Below, in pieces: positions 10,001 to 20,590 of a stretch of 64,000 nt of DNA. Both the position numbers and the translations under genes were made by a program. Each line of letters opens with the position of its first letter. The first letter of the stretch is position 1. Below the pieces are notes generated by a model that was not told where the DNA came from, did no database searches, and saw only the letters and a list, made by a program, of their open reading frames with translations. Location: contig NZ_JQEY01000001.1 of assembly GCF_000743715.1 (NCBI RefSeq), positions 245,406 through 309,405 on the forward strand. The letters run 5' to 3'. The stretch is from Palleronia rufa. Its GTDB lineage: Bacteria > Pseudomonadota > Alphaproteobacteria > Rhodobacterales > Rhodobacteraceae.

Positions 10001-10422
10001 ATCGCGCCGCCGAACCGCGCCGAACCGGCCATGTTGGCGTGGCGCATCACGTCGCCGGAGCGGTCCACGCCGGGACCCTTGCCGTACCACAGGGAGAAGA
10101 CGCCGTCATGCGTGCCGTCCCCCCTGAGTCCCGCCTGCTGCGTGCCCCAGATCGCGGTGGCCGACAGATCCTCATTCAGGCCGGGCTGGAAGATCACGTC
10201 GTTCTTCGACAGAAGCTCCGATGCCTTGGCCATCTGCAAGTCGACCGCACCCAGCGGAGAGCCGCGATAGCCGGTGACGTAACCGGCGGTGTTCAGCCCG
10301 GCGCGGCGGTCCCGCTCCTTCTGCATCAGCATCAGCCGAACCAGCGCCTGCGTGCCGTTCAACAGCACCGGAGACGCCTCCAGATCGTACCGATCGGACA
10401 ACCGGACATCCTGACGCGACAT
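7009..10422 (-). CDS. Indolepyruvate:ferredoxin oxidoreductase, fused subunits
   Basis: A 1137-residue fusion that oxidatively decarboxylates aryl 2-oxoacids (indolepyruvate, phenylpyruvate) to acyl-CoA while reducing ferredoxin. Order: the pyrimidine-binding region first (GYRGSPLGAVD near residue 50), the thiamine-diphosphate domain with CAGCPHNTST near 434, a [4Fe-4S] motif VCEGCGDCGVQSNC near 632, then the gamma domain with GVGGTGVVT near 718, and a C-terminal extension. The size matches the proteobacterial fused form. It may act in aromatic amino-acid or arylacetate breakdown. The divergent LysR gene 142 bases away may regulate it, but no operator could be fixed. Confidence 0.9.
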   Translation of the reverse strand: MSRQDVRLSDRYDLEASPVLLNGTQALVRLMLMQKERDRRAGLNTAGYVTGYRGSPLGAVDLQMAKASELLSKNDVIFQPGLNEDLSATAIWGTQQAGLRGDGTHDGVFSLWYGKGPGVDRSGDVMRHANMAGSARFGGAIMAMGDDHTGESSTVCHQSDWAMVDAYMPVLSPAGVQEILDYGLYGFAMSRFAGVWAGLKLMKDTVEVTSVVDGRPDRMSFVTPEFPMPEDGLNIRLGDHWVAQEARMIDHKRFAAEAFSRANGMDRRVWGKPGAKIGFVAAGKNWLDLVHALSLLGIDADRAVDLGITTYKIGQTFPLDMSGFHDWADDLELIVVVEEKRKLIEVQIKEAIFDDRQGRRVYGWYKGGAGRLHREELFPTRMALDPVLIAERLGEILIEEGRGNEDLKCRLRRLADSRRADNAEEIAVRTPYFCAGCPHNTSTKLPEGSRAYAGIGCHIMAMWMDRETSNYTHMGAEGANWIGEGRFSTTGHVFQNIGDGTYNHSGLLAIRAAIAAGATMTYKILYNDAVAMTGGQANEGGLGPDRIAHELRAMGVKAIEVVYDPKEEPLRDGFPKGVGWHERDALPDVMERMTKVAGVSAIIYVQTCAAEKRRRRKRGQFPDPDRRIFINTDVCEGCGDCGVQSNCVAIVPVETELGRKRAIDQSQCNKDYSCLKGFCPSFVTVEGAEIRKEATTRLEVGDLPDPELPRIDGTWNVVITGVGGTGVVTIGAVLAMAAHLDGRGAGMMEMAGLAQKGGAVHVHCRIGAAPGDISAIRVASGEADAIVGGDLVVSAGAKTLGLMAGGRTGAVVNSHEIVTGDFTRDTEFRIPTQDLTLALERRVKDRLTLFDATELARAAMGDTIFSNMIVFGGAWQAGLLPVTREAMARAIELNGAAVERNLRAFEIGRWAVLNPTEAARVARPDVVDKPRSAAEKIAFRERHLIAYQGKRLARRYRRFLDGIEDESVRLAVAEGYHKLLAYKDEYEVGRLLAQTRGKVAEAFGGTHQLTYHLAPPILGGEVDGRPRKRAFGPWVERIYPLLARGKVLRGTPFDPFGYSAERRMERKLIRQYEDDMKEALPHASDMPAAVEALARLPLDIRGFGPVKQANAARVAARREEILMQIRSGDLPHAQAAE

Positions 10423-10564
10423 TTTTCGGCTCCTCGCTGGATTTGTGGTAATCTAGCTCCTCACGGAACCGCCGCAATTCACAAATGCCGCGCATTGACC
10501 TTTCACCGGCGCCGATACACCCCAATTTGTCTATCTCGCAGGCATATCTATCGTCGGAGGGCCC

Positions 10565-11488
10565 ATGGACTGGGACAAACTGAGAGTGTTTCACGCGGTC
10601 GCGGAGGCAGGTTCGCTGACCGCCGCGGGTGAGAAGCTGCATCTGAGCCAGTCGGCCGTCAGCCGGCAGATCCGCGCGTTGGAGGAGTCGCTGCAGACGG
10701 TTCTCTTCCACCGCCACGCCCGCGGACTGATCCTGACCGAGCCGGGAGAGCTTCTGCACGACGCCACCAAGGCCATGAACCGTCGGCTCGACACCGCCGC
10801 CGCACGTATTCGCGACAGCCGGGACGAGGTGTTCGGAGAGTTGCGCGTGACAACGACCACCGGCTTCGGCACCCTGTGGCTGATGCCGCGCCTGCGAAAG
10901 CTCTACGATCAGTATCCCGACCTCAAGATCGACTTGATGCTCGAAGAGCGCGTGCTGAACCTGCCCATGCGCGAGGCGGACGTGGCGATCCGCATGAAGG
11001 AGCCGAGCCAGGCCGATCTGGTGCGCAAGCGGCTCAACACCGTCAAGATGCGGCTCTATGCCCTGCCCGGTTATCTCGACATCCACGGCCGTCCCGCCCG
11101 GGTCGAGGATCTGGCGTCGCACTGTCTCATCAGTCAGGCGGTGACCTCGCATCAGGTGTCGTCCGGGCAGACGTTCATCGAATCTCTGCACGCCGTCGGG
11201 ATTCCCTCGACCCTCACCGTGAACAACTATTTCGGCGTGCTGCAGGGGGTACTGGCCGGTCTGGGCATCGGTGTCCTGCCCGATTACCTGCTGGCCGATT
11301 TCCCGAAGATGGAGCGGGTGCTGCCGGACGTGGAATCCGGCAATATCCCCGTGTTCCTCGCTTATCCCGAAGAGCTGCGCCACTCCAAGCGCATCGCCGC
11401 CTTCCGCGACTTCGTGCTGAAGGAACTCAGCGACACAGAGCGCAGCAAGTCCGAACTGGAAAAGCGCGCCTATGCGCCCAGCGCATAG
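10565..11488 (+). CDS. LysR family transcriptional regulator
   Basis: A 307-residue LysR-type regulator. The winged helix-turn-helix is at about residues 4-62 (FHAVAEAGSLTAAGEKLHLSQ and SAVSRQIRALEE). The effector domain follows, with LGIGVLPDYL near 240. It is divergent from the indolepyruvate oxidoreductase gene, the classical arrangement for a LysR activator and target. GGAGG lies just before the ATG. A short GC hairpin with T-run at 11500-11517 and a stronger one at 11599-11625 follow it. Confidence 0.85.
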   Translation: MDWDKLRVFHAVAEAGSLTAAGEKLHLSQSAVSRQIRALEESLQTVLFHRHARGLILTEPGELLHDATKAMNRRLDTAAARIRDSRDEVFGELRVTTTTGFGTLWLMPRLRKLYDQYPDLKIDLMLEERVLNLPMREADVAIRMKEPSQADLVRKRLNTVKMRLYALPGYLDIHGRPARVEDLASHCLISQAVTSHQVSSGQTFIESLHAVGIPSTLTVNNYFGVLQGVLAGLGIGVLPDYLLADFPKMERVLPDVESGNIPVFLAYPEELRHSKRIAAFRDFVLKELSDTERSKSELEKRAYAPSA

Positions 11489-11520
11489 CTGCGTTCCACC
11501 CGGCTGCCGGCTTTTTTCTT

Positions 11521-11625
11521 GAAGCGCCCATTTCGTGGGACTATCTGCCCATCAAGACGGCATCGACCCAGTCTGCCGTCTTACCTCCCTGTTGGACTGG
11601 CCGGGCCTCGTGCCCGGCCTTTTTT
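11521..11625 (+). ncRNA. Candidate structured small RNA or structured 3' UTR
   Basis: Between the LysR stop and the DUF6151 gene lies a compact set of three hairpins: CCCA/TGGG at 11527-11538; a perfect nine-pair stem, AAGACGGCA at 11554-11562 with TGCCGTCTT at 11574-11582, which can also pair GAC/GTC inside its loop; and the terminator at 11599-11625. The single-stranded linker at 11583-11598 contains CCTCCC, complementary to Shine-Dalgarno sequences. This layout resembles alphaproteobacterial trans-acting sRNAs with anti-SD loops, but no family is recognised. It may simply be the LysR 3' UTR. Confidence 0.4.
11599..11625 (+). terminator. Strong Rho-independent terminator
   Basis: Perfect eight-pair stem GGCCGGGC/GCCCGGCC with loop CTCGT, followed directly by six T residues. 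It ends transcripts from the LysR gene or from the candidate small RNA. Confidence 0.85.
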
Positions 11626-11706
11626 CGTCGCTCTCCAATGCACGCACGGACTTTGCACCAGGGCCCGCGATCGCGTACCCTGACGGCACGCACCGGAGAT
11701 GACACC

Positions 11707-12276
11707 ATGTCGGAACCCGTTCACCTTTCCTGCGGCTGCGGCAGGACCGCGTGGCAGATCGCGCCCGATGCGCAGGGAAGCCGCGTGGTGTGCTACTGCG
11801 CGGATTGTCAGACCTTCGCACGGCATCTGTCGGCCCCCGTCCCGGTCCTGGATGGCGACGGCGGCAGCCACATCTTCCAGACGCTTCCGTCGCAGGTCCG
11901 GATCCTGAAGGGGGCGGATAACCTTGCCGTTCTGCGCCTCGGCCCAAAGGGAATATTCCGCTGGTACGCGGCCTGCTGCAACACGCCCGTCGCCAACACC
12001 CTGCCGAAATCCACGATCCCCTTCGTCGGCATGATCCTGCGTCCCGGCACGACCGATTTCGGCAAGGTCGTCGCGCGTGCCTTCACCGACGCCGCGCGCC
12101 GCCCGATCAAGCAAAAGGGCATGGCCCGCGCCGGGCTGGGGGTCATCTCCCGCGCCATCGCGGGCCGGCTGGCGGGGGCCCATCGCGCCGGGCCGTTCTT
12201 TTCCGACAGCGGCGCTCCGGTCGTCGAGCCGCGCACGCTGACCGAGCAAGAGCGCGCCGCGGCCCGTCCGCGCTGA
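11707..12276 (+). CDS. DUF6151 family protein (GFA-like zinc fold)
   Basis: A 189-residue cytosolic protein resembling glutathione-dependent formaldehyde-activating enzyme/CENP-V folds. Cysteines fall in the expected places: CGCG at about residues 9-12, CYCADCQ at 29-35 and ACC near 90. In this fold they hold zinc. DUF6151 proteins have no proven reaction. The start at 11707 (MSEPVHLSCGCG) follows ACCGGAGATGACACC. The open frame upstream runs through the terminator and LysR gene and is not real. Confidence 0.7.
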   Translation: MSEPVHLSCGCGRTAWQIAPDAQGSRVVCYCADCQTFARHLSAPVPVLDGDGGSHIFQTLPSQVRILKGADNLAVLRLGPKGIFRWYAACCNTPVANTLPKSTIPFVGMILRPGTTDFGKVVARAFTDAARRPIKQKGMARAGLGVISRAIAGRLAGAHRAGPFFSDSGAPVVEPRTLTEQERAAARPR

Positions 12277-12350
12277 CGCCCTCCACTGGCCGGAAGCAAT
12301 TTCAGGCCTCCAGCTTCACGGTCCACATGCCGTGCGCCACATCATGGCAA

Positions 12351-13075
12351 CTCATATCATCAAGACCACCAGCAACTTCGGCTGCGCGGCGGCCTTCCTG
12401 TTCGATGTCGAACAGAGGGCGCCACGCGCATCGTCGATGCGGATCACCCGACAACGGAGGCGATGCAGACCATGTCATCGCGCCGCTACGACGTCGAAGA
12501 GATCAAGGACCTGCTGAAGCACGAGGCAAATATATCGCGGGTTCTCAAGGATCTTTACGGTGGCGATGCCGTCTTCGATCGCTCAAGCCAGAGCTATCGT
12601 CTTGCCGATATCCGCGGGGGTCAGGGGCAGAGCTGCCAGATCAAGACCAGCGGTCGATATGCGGGCCGTTTCGTCGACTACAACCCGGGTGGAGCGCTTC
12701 AACACGGAAGCCTCATCGACGCCGCCACGGAAGTGAAGGGCGCCGACCTCGTCACCGCGATCACCTACCTGGGCGAGTTGCTCGGCGCATCGCCCAGGCT
12801 CCAGATGGTCGGGACCACCCGGCAGGCAGCTCGGCGTCCGCCGAGTTCGGACGCGGCGCCCATCAATGCAGACTCGCACGCCAGGGCAACGCCTTCTCGA
12901 CAAGACACCGGAGGCTCTCGATTACCTCCACTCCCATGGCCTGACAAAGACGACCATTGTCCGGTTCGGGCTCGGTGTTGCTCGGCCGTATCCACCCAAG
13001 GCTCTAGCCGAGGAACAGACCACCGGTGCCATCATGTCGCCATGGACCTGTCGCGGTTTGATGCCGCTCCTTTGA
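12351..13075 (+). pseudogene. Relic of a mobile-element relaxase/primase region
   Basis: Broken coding sequence in at least three frames. At 12351 the reading MATHIIKTTSNFG...AAAFLFD, continued one frame over as ATRIVDADHPTTEAM, looks like the N-terminus of a mobilisation relaxase; this is tentative. From 12475 the frame DVEEIKDLLKHEA...ISRVLKDLYGGDAVF with FVDYNPGGALQHGSLID resembles the zinc-binding domain of a phage/plasmid primase. After a +1 shift near 12860, LDKTPEALDYLHSHGLTKTT with RFGLGVARPY continues the primase pattern to 13075. There an insertion-sequence fragment cuts it. It is clearly dead. Confidence 0.45.
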
Positions 13076-13105
13076 TAGCATTTACTGCAACAAAGGAGAC
13101 GAACT

Positions 13106-13210
13106 ATGGGATTGAAACGGACGGACGAATTCCGCCAGGATGCGGTGCGTATTGCGCTGACCAGCGGGCTGACGCGCAAGCAGGTGGCTGATGATCTGGG
13201 CGTTGGACAT
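13106..13210 (+). pseudogene. 5' fragment of an IS3-family orfA
   Basis: About 34 codons, MGLKRTDEFRQDAVRIALTS with LTRKQVADDLGVG, match the N-terminal helix-turn-helix of IS3-family OrfA proteins. GGAG precedes the ATG. The match stops abruptly near 13210 where an oppositely oriented IS3 remnant begins, so this copy was cut by deletion or by the other insertion. Confidence 0.65.
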
Positions 13211-14098
13211 GCCGGGCTTGCCGCGCCGCTCGATCGAGGCGGCCAGCACGGCGCCCCGAGATCGAGGGTGAGCCATCGGGCCGCCACCGGTCCGGGGCCG
13301 ATGGCGGACGGGATCGCGGCGAGACACTCACGGGCGACGTCGTCGACCCCATCGAGCGCCCGGAAGCGCTGGCCATTGGCGAACGGGTCACGCACGAAAT
13401 CCGGCGATCCCGTCGACCGGCAGTCGTTTGCGCGGCAAACGACGGGAGGGGCCGCGCCTCGACCGGGATCGGTGCCCGTGTTCCGACGGCCTTGCGCCGG
13501 GCTTTCCGTGCGCGCACCGTCGATCCCTCTTCGCGGTAGAGCCGATAGATCCCGGACGGCTCGCCCTCGCGGCGCAATGAGACGAAGAGCCGCCGACAGC
13601 CAAACCGGCGGCGCTCATGCGCCACGTCCCGCAGCCGACCGCGCGGCTCCGTGTCCGGAGCACGCCGCGCCACGTCGCGGACCGTCTTGCGATCCGCCCC
13701 GGCCATCCGGCACGCCCGCCGTTCCGAGAGCCCGGATGCGCGACCGCCTCGCGCGTGACGGCAGGCGCCACCGCTTTCTTGAAACCAGCTCCTTCATCGC
13801 CGCCAAGCCCAGCATCTGCCCGGCCAGCAGCTTCTTCAACGTCGCGTTCTCATCCCCGGGCGCCTTCCGCCGCCTGGCTTCCGACGCCGTCAGGCCACCG
13901 GACCTGGCCTTCCAGTTGCAAAAGGCGCCTTCCGACATGCCGTGCTTGCGGCACGGGTCAGCGAACGTCGCGCCAGCTTCGCGGCCGGCCGGTATGCCGA
14001 CGATCCGTTCGTCCGTGACTCTCGTTCGCTCCATTGTCCGTCCTTGAGCGGGCCGGACTCTCATCAACGGTGGAGAACAAATCCCGTGGCAGGTCAAA
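13200..14098 (-). pseudogene. Decayed IS3-family insertion sequence (orfA and orfB)
   Basis: Reading on the minus strand from 14034, the orfA-like part has [25 protein letters not shown] and DENATLKKLLA. OrfB-like pieces follow in shifted frames: DRKTVRD, LRDVAHERRRFGCRRL, YREEGSTV and RALGTRAPI-like text near 13500, then FRALDGVDDVARECLAAIP near 13340 and IERRGKPGM near 13230. The catalytic triad is not recoverable. The outer end at 14050-14094 is similar to an IS end at 48915-48960. This copy cannot transpose. Confidence 0.7.
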
Positions 14099-14297
14099 CG
14101 TTCTACAGGTCGCCAAGGTCTGGAAGACGATGATCCAAAACTTCGGGATCTATCATCCAAACCTGCGGAGCAGGCACCCGGCCCGCCGCACCGCAGGCCG
14201 ACCGGACCACAGGCCCGCGGAACCCGCACCGACGGCCCCGCCCTTCCCCAGCCTTCGCCGATGCACTAAGACCCGCGGCAATCCACCGGGGGACAGA

Positions 14298-16460
<2,163 letters not shown>

Positions 16461-16559
16461 GGCTGCGAAGGCGCCCGGCCGAGCGCGTGCACCTGGTGTG
16501 TCGCGACCCCGTGGACAATTCAGCCTGCCGATCCGGGGCGTGCCCGGTGACTTCGTCAA

Positions 16560-17010
16560 CACCCCGACCGCTCGACGCATCATGCGTTCGCTGGCGCAAC
16601 TGTCCCACGAGCGGGGGCGTCACCTTGGCAACGATCGCCGGGGTTCCGGGCTGCGAAAAGACCATGGCGGTTCGTCGCTTCCGCAAGGGAAACGGGGAAG
16701 AGCTTGTCCTTCTCGGCCGCCGCGGGAGAGGGAGAACCCACCGGCGTTGCCGAAGTGGTGTATCGCGCGATCACCGGCGGCAATTCCATCGGCAAGAGCC
16801 TGGCCCGCATCCGCACGGAACTCGCCTGCGACACTGAATTGTCGCTCGGCCTGACTCTGATGGTTGACGGGCGCAGGCGCTCGCGCCCGAAGGTGCGGAA
16901 TGACTGCGCGGCCTTATCGAAGAGGCTGGCGGCAAGCCGGTTCTCGCGGGCGATCTTGCGCTTCTCACACTGCGGACAAAGCTTCCGAAGCTCGCCCGGC
17001 GCGTTCCGCG
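16560..17010 (+). pseudogene. Fragment of Mu-like transposition ATPase (gpB)
   Basis: Degenerate, frameshifted remains of the target-DNA activator ATPase of Mu-like phages. One frame has GVTLATIAGVPGCEKTMAV, a Walker A with Glu where Gly is expected. A shifted frame continues GVAEVVYRAITGGNSIGKSL with ARIRTELACDTELSLGL and LMVD. Further shifts give NRLAA-like and DKASEARPA text near 17000. No frame spans the gene. It starts a chain of other Mu-like relics running to 18840. Confidence 0.55.
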
Positions 17011-17021
17011 CCCTGTCTGAG

Positions 17022-17160
17022 CTGCTTCCGGAAAACTGGACCGCTGAAACTGGGAAAATTCTCGTAATGTCGCCGGCAGGCAGAACGAGTAAGATCGACG
17101 AAGAAATCGAGGTTCAGCGAACAGCAGATTGCGTTCATTCTGAAGCAGGCTGATGACGGG
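17022..17160 (+). mobile_element. IS3-related fragment inside the prophage relic
   Basis: The 27 bases at 17022-17048 match, inverted and with one difference, bases 48880-48906 beside the IS3 element. At 17114-17160 the frame FSEQQIAFILKQADDG matches the N-terminus of another IS3 OrfA. The IS body is missing and the Mu-like GemA relic resumes immediately, so an insertion seems to have been deleted internally. Confidence 0.45.
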
Positions 17161-17360
17161 CTCTTCGCCGGGCGCGACGTGCCGAAAGGCCGCGCCATGA
17201 GCATCACCAGGCGGCAGATCGCGCTGCTGCATGTCGCCAGAGGCAAGCTCGACCTGTCGGAAGAGCACGCCCCGCGCGACGCGCGTTCACATGGCGGGTG
17301 TGACCGGATCCACGGCTCGACCGGGACGGGTTCGACGCGATCAACCGCCCCGGCGATGCG
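17160..17360 (+). pseudogene. Fragment of Mu-like regulatory protein GemA (gp16)
   Basis: From the ATG at 17197 the frame MSITRRQIALLHVARGKLDL then SEE matches the start of GemA/gp16 (DUF1018) proteins of Mu-like phages. A shifted frame continues HMAGVTGSTA and RDGFDAI, the expected next part. The gene breaks off near 17350. GemA is an early-region modulator in Mu. This copy is non-functional. Confidence 0.5.
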
Positions 17361-17395
17361 CATGTCTTCATGACCGGCGAATTCCTCTGCGGCGT

Positions 17396-17845
17396 CCGCG
17401 CGCGGGTGCATGCGGGCTTCGGCCCGTGGCATCTCGGCTTCGCCTCGAAGGCCCCGCGCACGGGTCCGGAACGAGGTCTCCGCCCGCACCGCGATGAGGC
17501 GCCCGCGCGGCAAGGGCCGCATCCCGGGCGTCCCGCCGAACACCGTGGTCGTCCCGCCGGAGCTGGAAGACGGCGCGCTGCACATCCTCGATACCGAGAT
17601 GACCGAGACCGGCGGGAGATGGAGGACCGCGCCCGCGATGCCGGGGCCGGGGTCGGGGTCGGGTGGATCCGGTTCCACCCCCGCAAGGCGACGGCCGAGC
17701 CGGTCGTGACGCCGTTCCCGGCGGGCCGACCATGGCCGGCCGGACCGCCATCCGCCAAGCGCAGCGCCTGCCGGACGGCACGGCGCGGACCCGGCCCGTC
17801 CACCTCATCCCGGTCGGCGCGTCTCCCGTGCCGCCCTACCAATAG
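17396..17845 (+). pseudogene. Possible Mu-like capsid protein fragment and unassigned relic
   Basis: The frame with ARVRNEVSARTAMRRPRGKG and IPGVPPNTVVVPPELEDGAL resembles the conserved stretch of Mu-like major head protein gpT (a GxxPxxLVVPPxLE pattern). The match is short and ends near 17610. Further text to 17845 is Pro/Arg-rich and unassigned. In Mu, gpT follows the protease gene; here it precedes it, so the relic is rearranged or the call is wrong. Confidence 0.3.
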
Positions 17846-17854
17846 AGCCAAGAC

Positions 17855-18840
17855 GTGACCGATACGCCCGATCCGATGACTAAGGCCCTCGCCGCTCTGG
17901 ATGAGGCCGCAGCCGCGCTGGCCACCGCTCGCGCCGCTCTTGCATCCGCCCTTGAAGGGGATGTTCAACGCCCCCGAAACACTCCGTTCAAGCCGCCCGC
18001 CACAACGCCCGAGGAGCACCGGCGCGAACATCGCTCCGGCAAGCCGTGCCGGGCGGCGCGACCGGACGGACGATCCGGCCGCGGTCATCCGGCGCACCCG
18101 CGACCGGGGTGTGGACCCGTCCGTGGACCATGCGCACCCCTCGGTCCACCTCGCGCTTCGCAAGAACGGGCCGGTCCCGGCCGCGGGCTGGATCGGGGAA
18201 CCGGTCGCCGGGCCGGACGGGCTCCGGGGCCGCGACGGGCGGACGGCGCGGGCGCGCGCGACGATCTCCGCGCGGGAGGACCGCTGCCCGAGCCCCGTCT
18301 CCACCCACGCCCCGACGGCAAGATCCCGCGCGTCGAGGGCGCGGGTCTGGTCCGCGCGACGACCCTCGACCGCACCGCCCAGTCCCGCCGAAAGACCGCC
18401 ATGGACCCCGGGACCCGACCGACCGGCCGCGCCCGGATCGCCGCCGCCCTCGGCCCGGGGATGCAGGCATCGACGCGATCCGCGCCGCCCTGGACGGGAT
18501 GACAGCCGAGAACCGCGCCGCTCCCGACCCGGCCCGCTCCGTGCCCGCCGCAGCCGTCGCCGAGCGGATGCGCGCCCATCCCGACCGGTCCGCCCGCATG
18601 TCCGTCCACGAGGCCGAGGCCCGCGTGGACGCGGCAACCGCCGCGGGCCACATCACGCCCGCGATGCGCGATTGGGGGCGCTCCGCCGCCAGTCGCCCGA
18701 CAGTTTCGATGACTTCCTCTCATCCTCGGCCGCGCCCGCGCGCATCCCGCCCGGCGCATATCGACGCCGGCACCGCCGCGCTCGTCGCGAAGCTGTCCGA
18801 GCCGCAGCATTCGCGCAAACGGATCGCGCCGCGCCTGATA
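17855..18840 (+). pseudogene. Decayed Mu-like prophage protease/scaffold (gpI)
   Basis: Several frames together spell a gpI-type protein: DDPAAVIRRTRDRGVDPSVD, HPSVHLALRKNGPVPAAGWI, GPDGLRGRDGRTARARATI, HAPTARSRASRA/GKIPRVEGAGLV near 18320, then RVDAATAAGHITPAMRDWG and QSPDSFDDFLSS near 18640-18720. These follow the order of the real protein, so at least four frameshifts have accumulated. The N-terminal frame MTDTPDPMTKALAALDEAA at 17855 may or may not belong to it. It ends against olsA. Confidence 0.5.
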
Positions 18841-18851
18841 GCAGCCGCGCT

Positions 18852-19694
18852 CTACCCGTGCCCGACGGCCTCTGGCCGCGCCGACTCAAGTCCTGCGCGC
18901 ACCGTCTCCTCCGCCCGCTGCGCCAACGCCTTGCGGTCGGACATGCTGGACACGGCTATGGGCGCATGGCGGATCACCTCTACCCGGCCGTGCCCCGGGC
19001 GCGCCAGCAGCTTGATCAAGTGGGGTGCGAACTCCATGTCGCCCCACCAGCCGTAGAATTGCGGCTCCGCACCTTTGGGCGGATGATAGACGACCGTGAT
19101 CGGCTGCACCGACAGCGTGTCGCGCAGGCCATCGGAGACGAACGCGCCGAAGAGCGTGGCCTTGAAGGGCAGCACGCGGAGGGTATCCGTCGAAGTGCCC
19201 TCCGGAAAGACCAGCAACCGGTGACCAAGGCCCAGCCGGCGCGCCAGGACCTTCTGCTGCGCCCCCGCCTCCCGCCTGTCGCGGCGGATGAACACCGTCC
19301 CCGTCGCCCGCGCCAGAAGGCCGATCCCCGGCCAGCCCGCGACCTCTGCCTTGGAGACGAAATACAGCGGCTCGCAGGCGTTCAGCGCGAAGATGTCGAG
19401 CCACGATCCATGATTGGCCACCATCGCGCCCGGCCCCGACATGCGTGGACCGCGCACGGCGCGACCCATGCCCATGATGGCCAGAGCGCCGCGGCACACC
19501 GCCACCGTGATCCACGGCGTCACCGGCCGCCGCTCGCCGAAAAGCGGGCGCTCGACCAGCCGCAGCAGCATGTGGAGCCCCAGCATCCCGAAGATCCAGA
19601 CCGCCAGCGGCACGCCGCGCAGGACCGTCCGCGCCCATCCGGCGGCACCGATCCGGGGTGCCTTGGGCGGGGTCTGCGCACGCCAGGTCGTCAC
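18852..19694 (-). CDS. olsA: Lyso-ornithine lipid O-acyltransferase
   Basis: A 280-residue 1-acyl-glycerol-3-phosphate acyltransferase-fold enzyme. It acylates lyso-ornithine lipid to ornithine lipid in the inner membrane. The N-terminal hydrophobic helices (about 20-60) are followed by the catalytic NHGSWLD (HX4D) near residue 105, TGTVFIRRD and the substrate motif LLVFPEGTSTD near 170. The GTG start at 19694 overlaps the olsB stop by four bases (GTGA), so OlsB and OlsA are coupled. Its 3' end abuts the prophage relic by only a few bases. Confidence 0.85.
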   Translation of the reverse strand: MTTWRAQTPPKAPRIGAAGWARTVLRGVPLAVWIFGMLGLHMLLRLVERPLFGERRPVTPWITVAVCRGALAIMGMGRAVRGPRMSGPGAMVANHGSWLDIFALNACEPLYFVSKAEVAGWPGIGLLARATGTVFIRRDRREAGAQQKVLARRLGLGHRLLVFPEGTSTDTLRVLPFKATLFGAFVSDGLRDTLSVQPITVVYHPPKGAEPQFYGWWGDMEFAPHLIKLLARPGHGRVEVIRHAPIAVSSMSDRKALAQRAEETVRAGLESARPEAVGHG

Positions 19695-20455
19695 GGCCGC
19701 GGTCTGGCGTAGATCGCGCGGCCGCGATCCGTCAGCCTGTCCGTCTCGACCAGAAGGCAGATGTCGGTGGTGTTGAACTGATGGTCCACCCAGGCCCCCT
19801 GCCCGACCGTGCCGCCCAGGCGCAGATACGCCTTGATCAGTGCCGGCATCCGGCGCATCGCGGCCGGCCGGTCGATGCGGTCCTCTGCCAGAAGATCCAT
19901 CGCGATGCCCTGGGGGGGCCGGGCGACGGGACGCAACGCGGCCGGCGCCCGGTGGCGGTGGTGCAGGATCGACAGCGGGCCGGCCAGGCGCGTGACATCC
20001 GTGCCGTGGAACGACGCCACGCCGAAGAGGATGTCGATGCCGTCGGCCCGGATGACCTCGGCCAGCGCGTTCCACAGGTGGTACATGGCCAACCCGCCGC
20101 GATACTCCGGGTGGAGGCAGGACCGGCCGAGTTCCAGCAGCCGCCGCCCCGAGGTCCGGAGCGCGGACAGGTCGTATTCGTCCTCACTGTAGAAGCGACC
20201 GATCCTGGCAGCGCCGGCCTGGTCCAGCAGCCGGTAGGCGCCCACCACCCGGTCGCCCTCTGGCCGCGTCATGTCGCGCAGGACCAGATGCCGGCAGACC
20301 GGGTCGAAGGGATCGCGCTCGCGGCGCGCCCGATGGTCCACCAGCGGACCGTCGCCGCCCAGTTCCTCGACGAAGACCCGGTAGCGCAGCCGTTGCGCTG
20401 CGGCCACATCGGCGTCGTCCGCCGCCATCGACACGGAAAACGCGGGCTCGGTCAT
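19691..20455 (-). CDS. olsB: L-ornithine N(alpha)-acyltransferase
   Basis: A 254-residue GNAT-like acyltransferase that joins a 3-hydroxy fatty acid from ACP to ornithine, the first step of ornithine-lipid synthesis. Family segments are AAAQRLRYRVFVEELGGDG near 20-38, IGRFYSEDEYDLS, LELGRSCLHPEYRGG near 108-122 and FGVASFHGTD. It leads an olsB-olsA operon. A TTGACA-like hexamer and an inverted repeat lie at 20537-20577 upstream. Ornithine lipids are typical of roseobacters, often under phosphate limitation. Confidence 0.9.
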   Translation of the reverse strand: MTEPAFSVSMAADDADVAAAQRLRYRVFVEELGGDGPLVDHRARRERDPFDPVCRHLVLRDMTRPEGDRVVGAYRLLDQAGAARIGRFYSEDEYDLSALRTSGRRLLELGRSCLHPEYRGGLAMYHLWNALAEVIRADGIDILFGVASFHGTDVTRLAGPLSILHHRHRAPAALRPVARPPQGIAMDLLAEDRIDRPAAMRRMPALIKAYLRLGGTVGQGAWVDHQFNTTDICLLVETDRLTDRGRAIYARPRP

Positions 20456-20590
20456 GGTCGAGGGCTGCCGACACTCATGGAAAGGTCTCTAGGACGCGCC
20501 CGAGGGGGAGGCAACCGCACCGGATGCCCGGAACGGTTGACAGAATCTTTACCGTTTCCACTGTAGTGCGGAAACGTCCAGAGACGTGGA

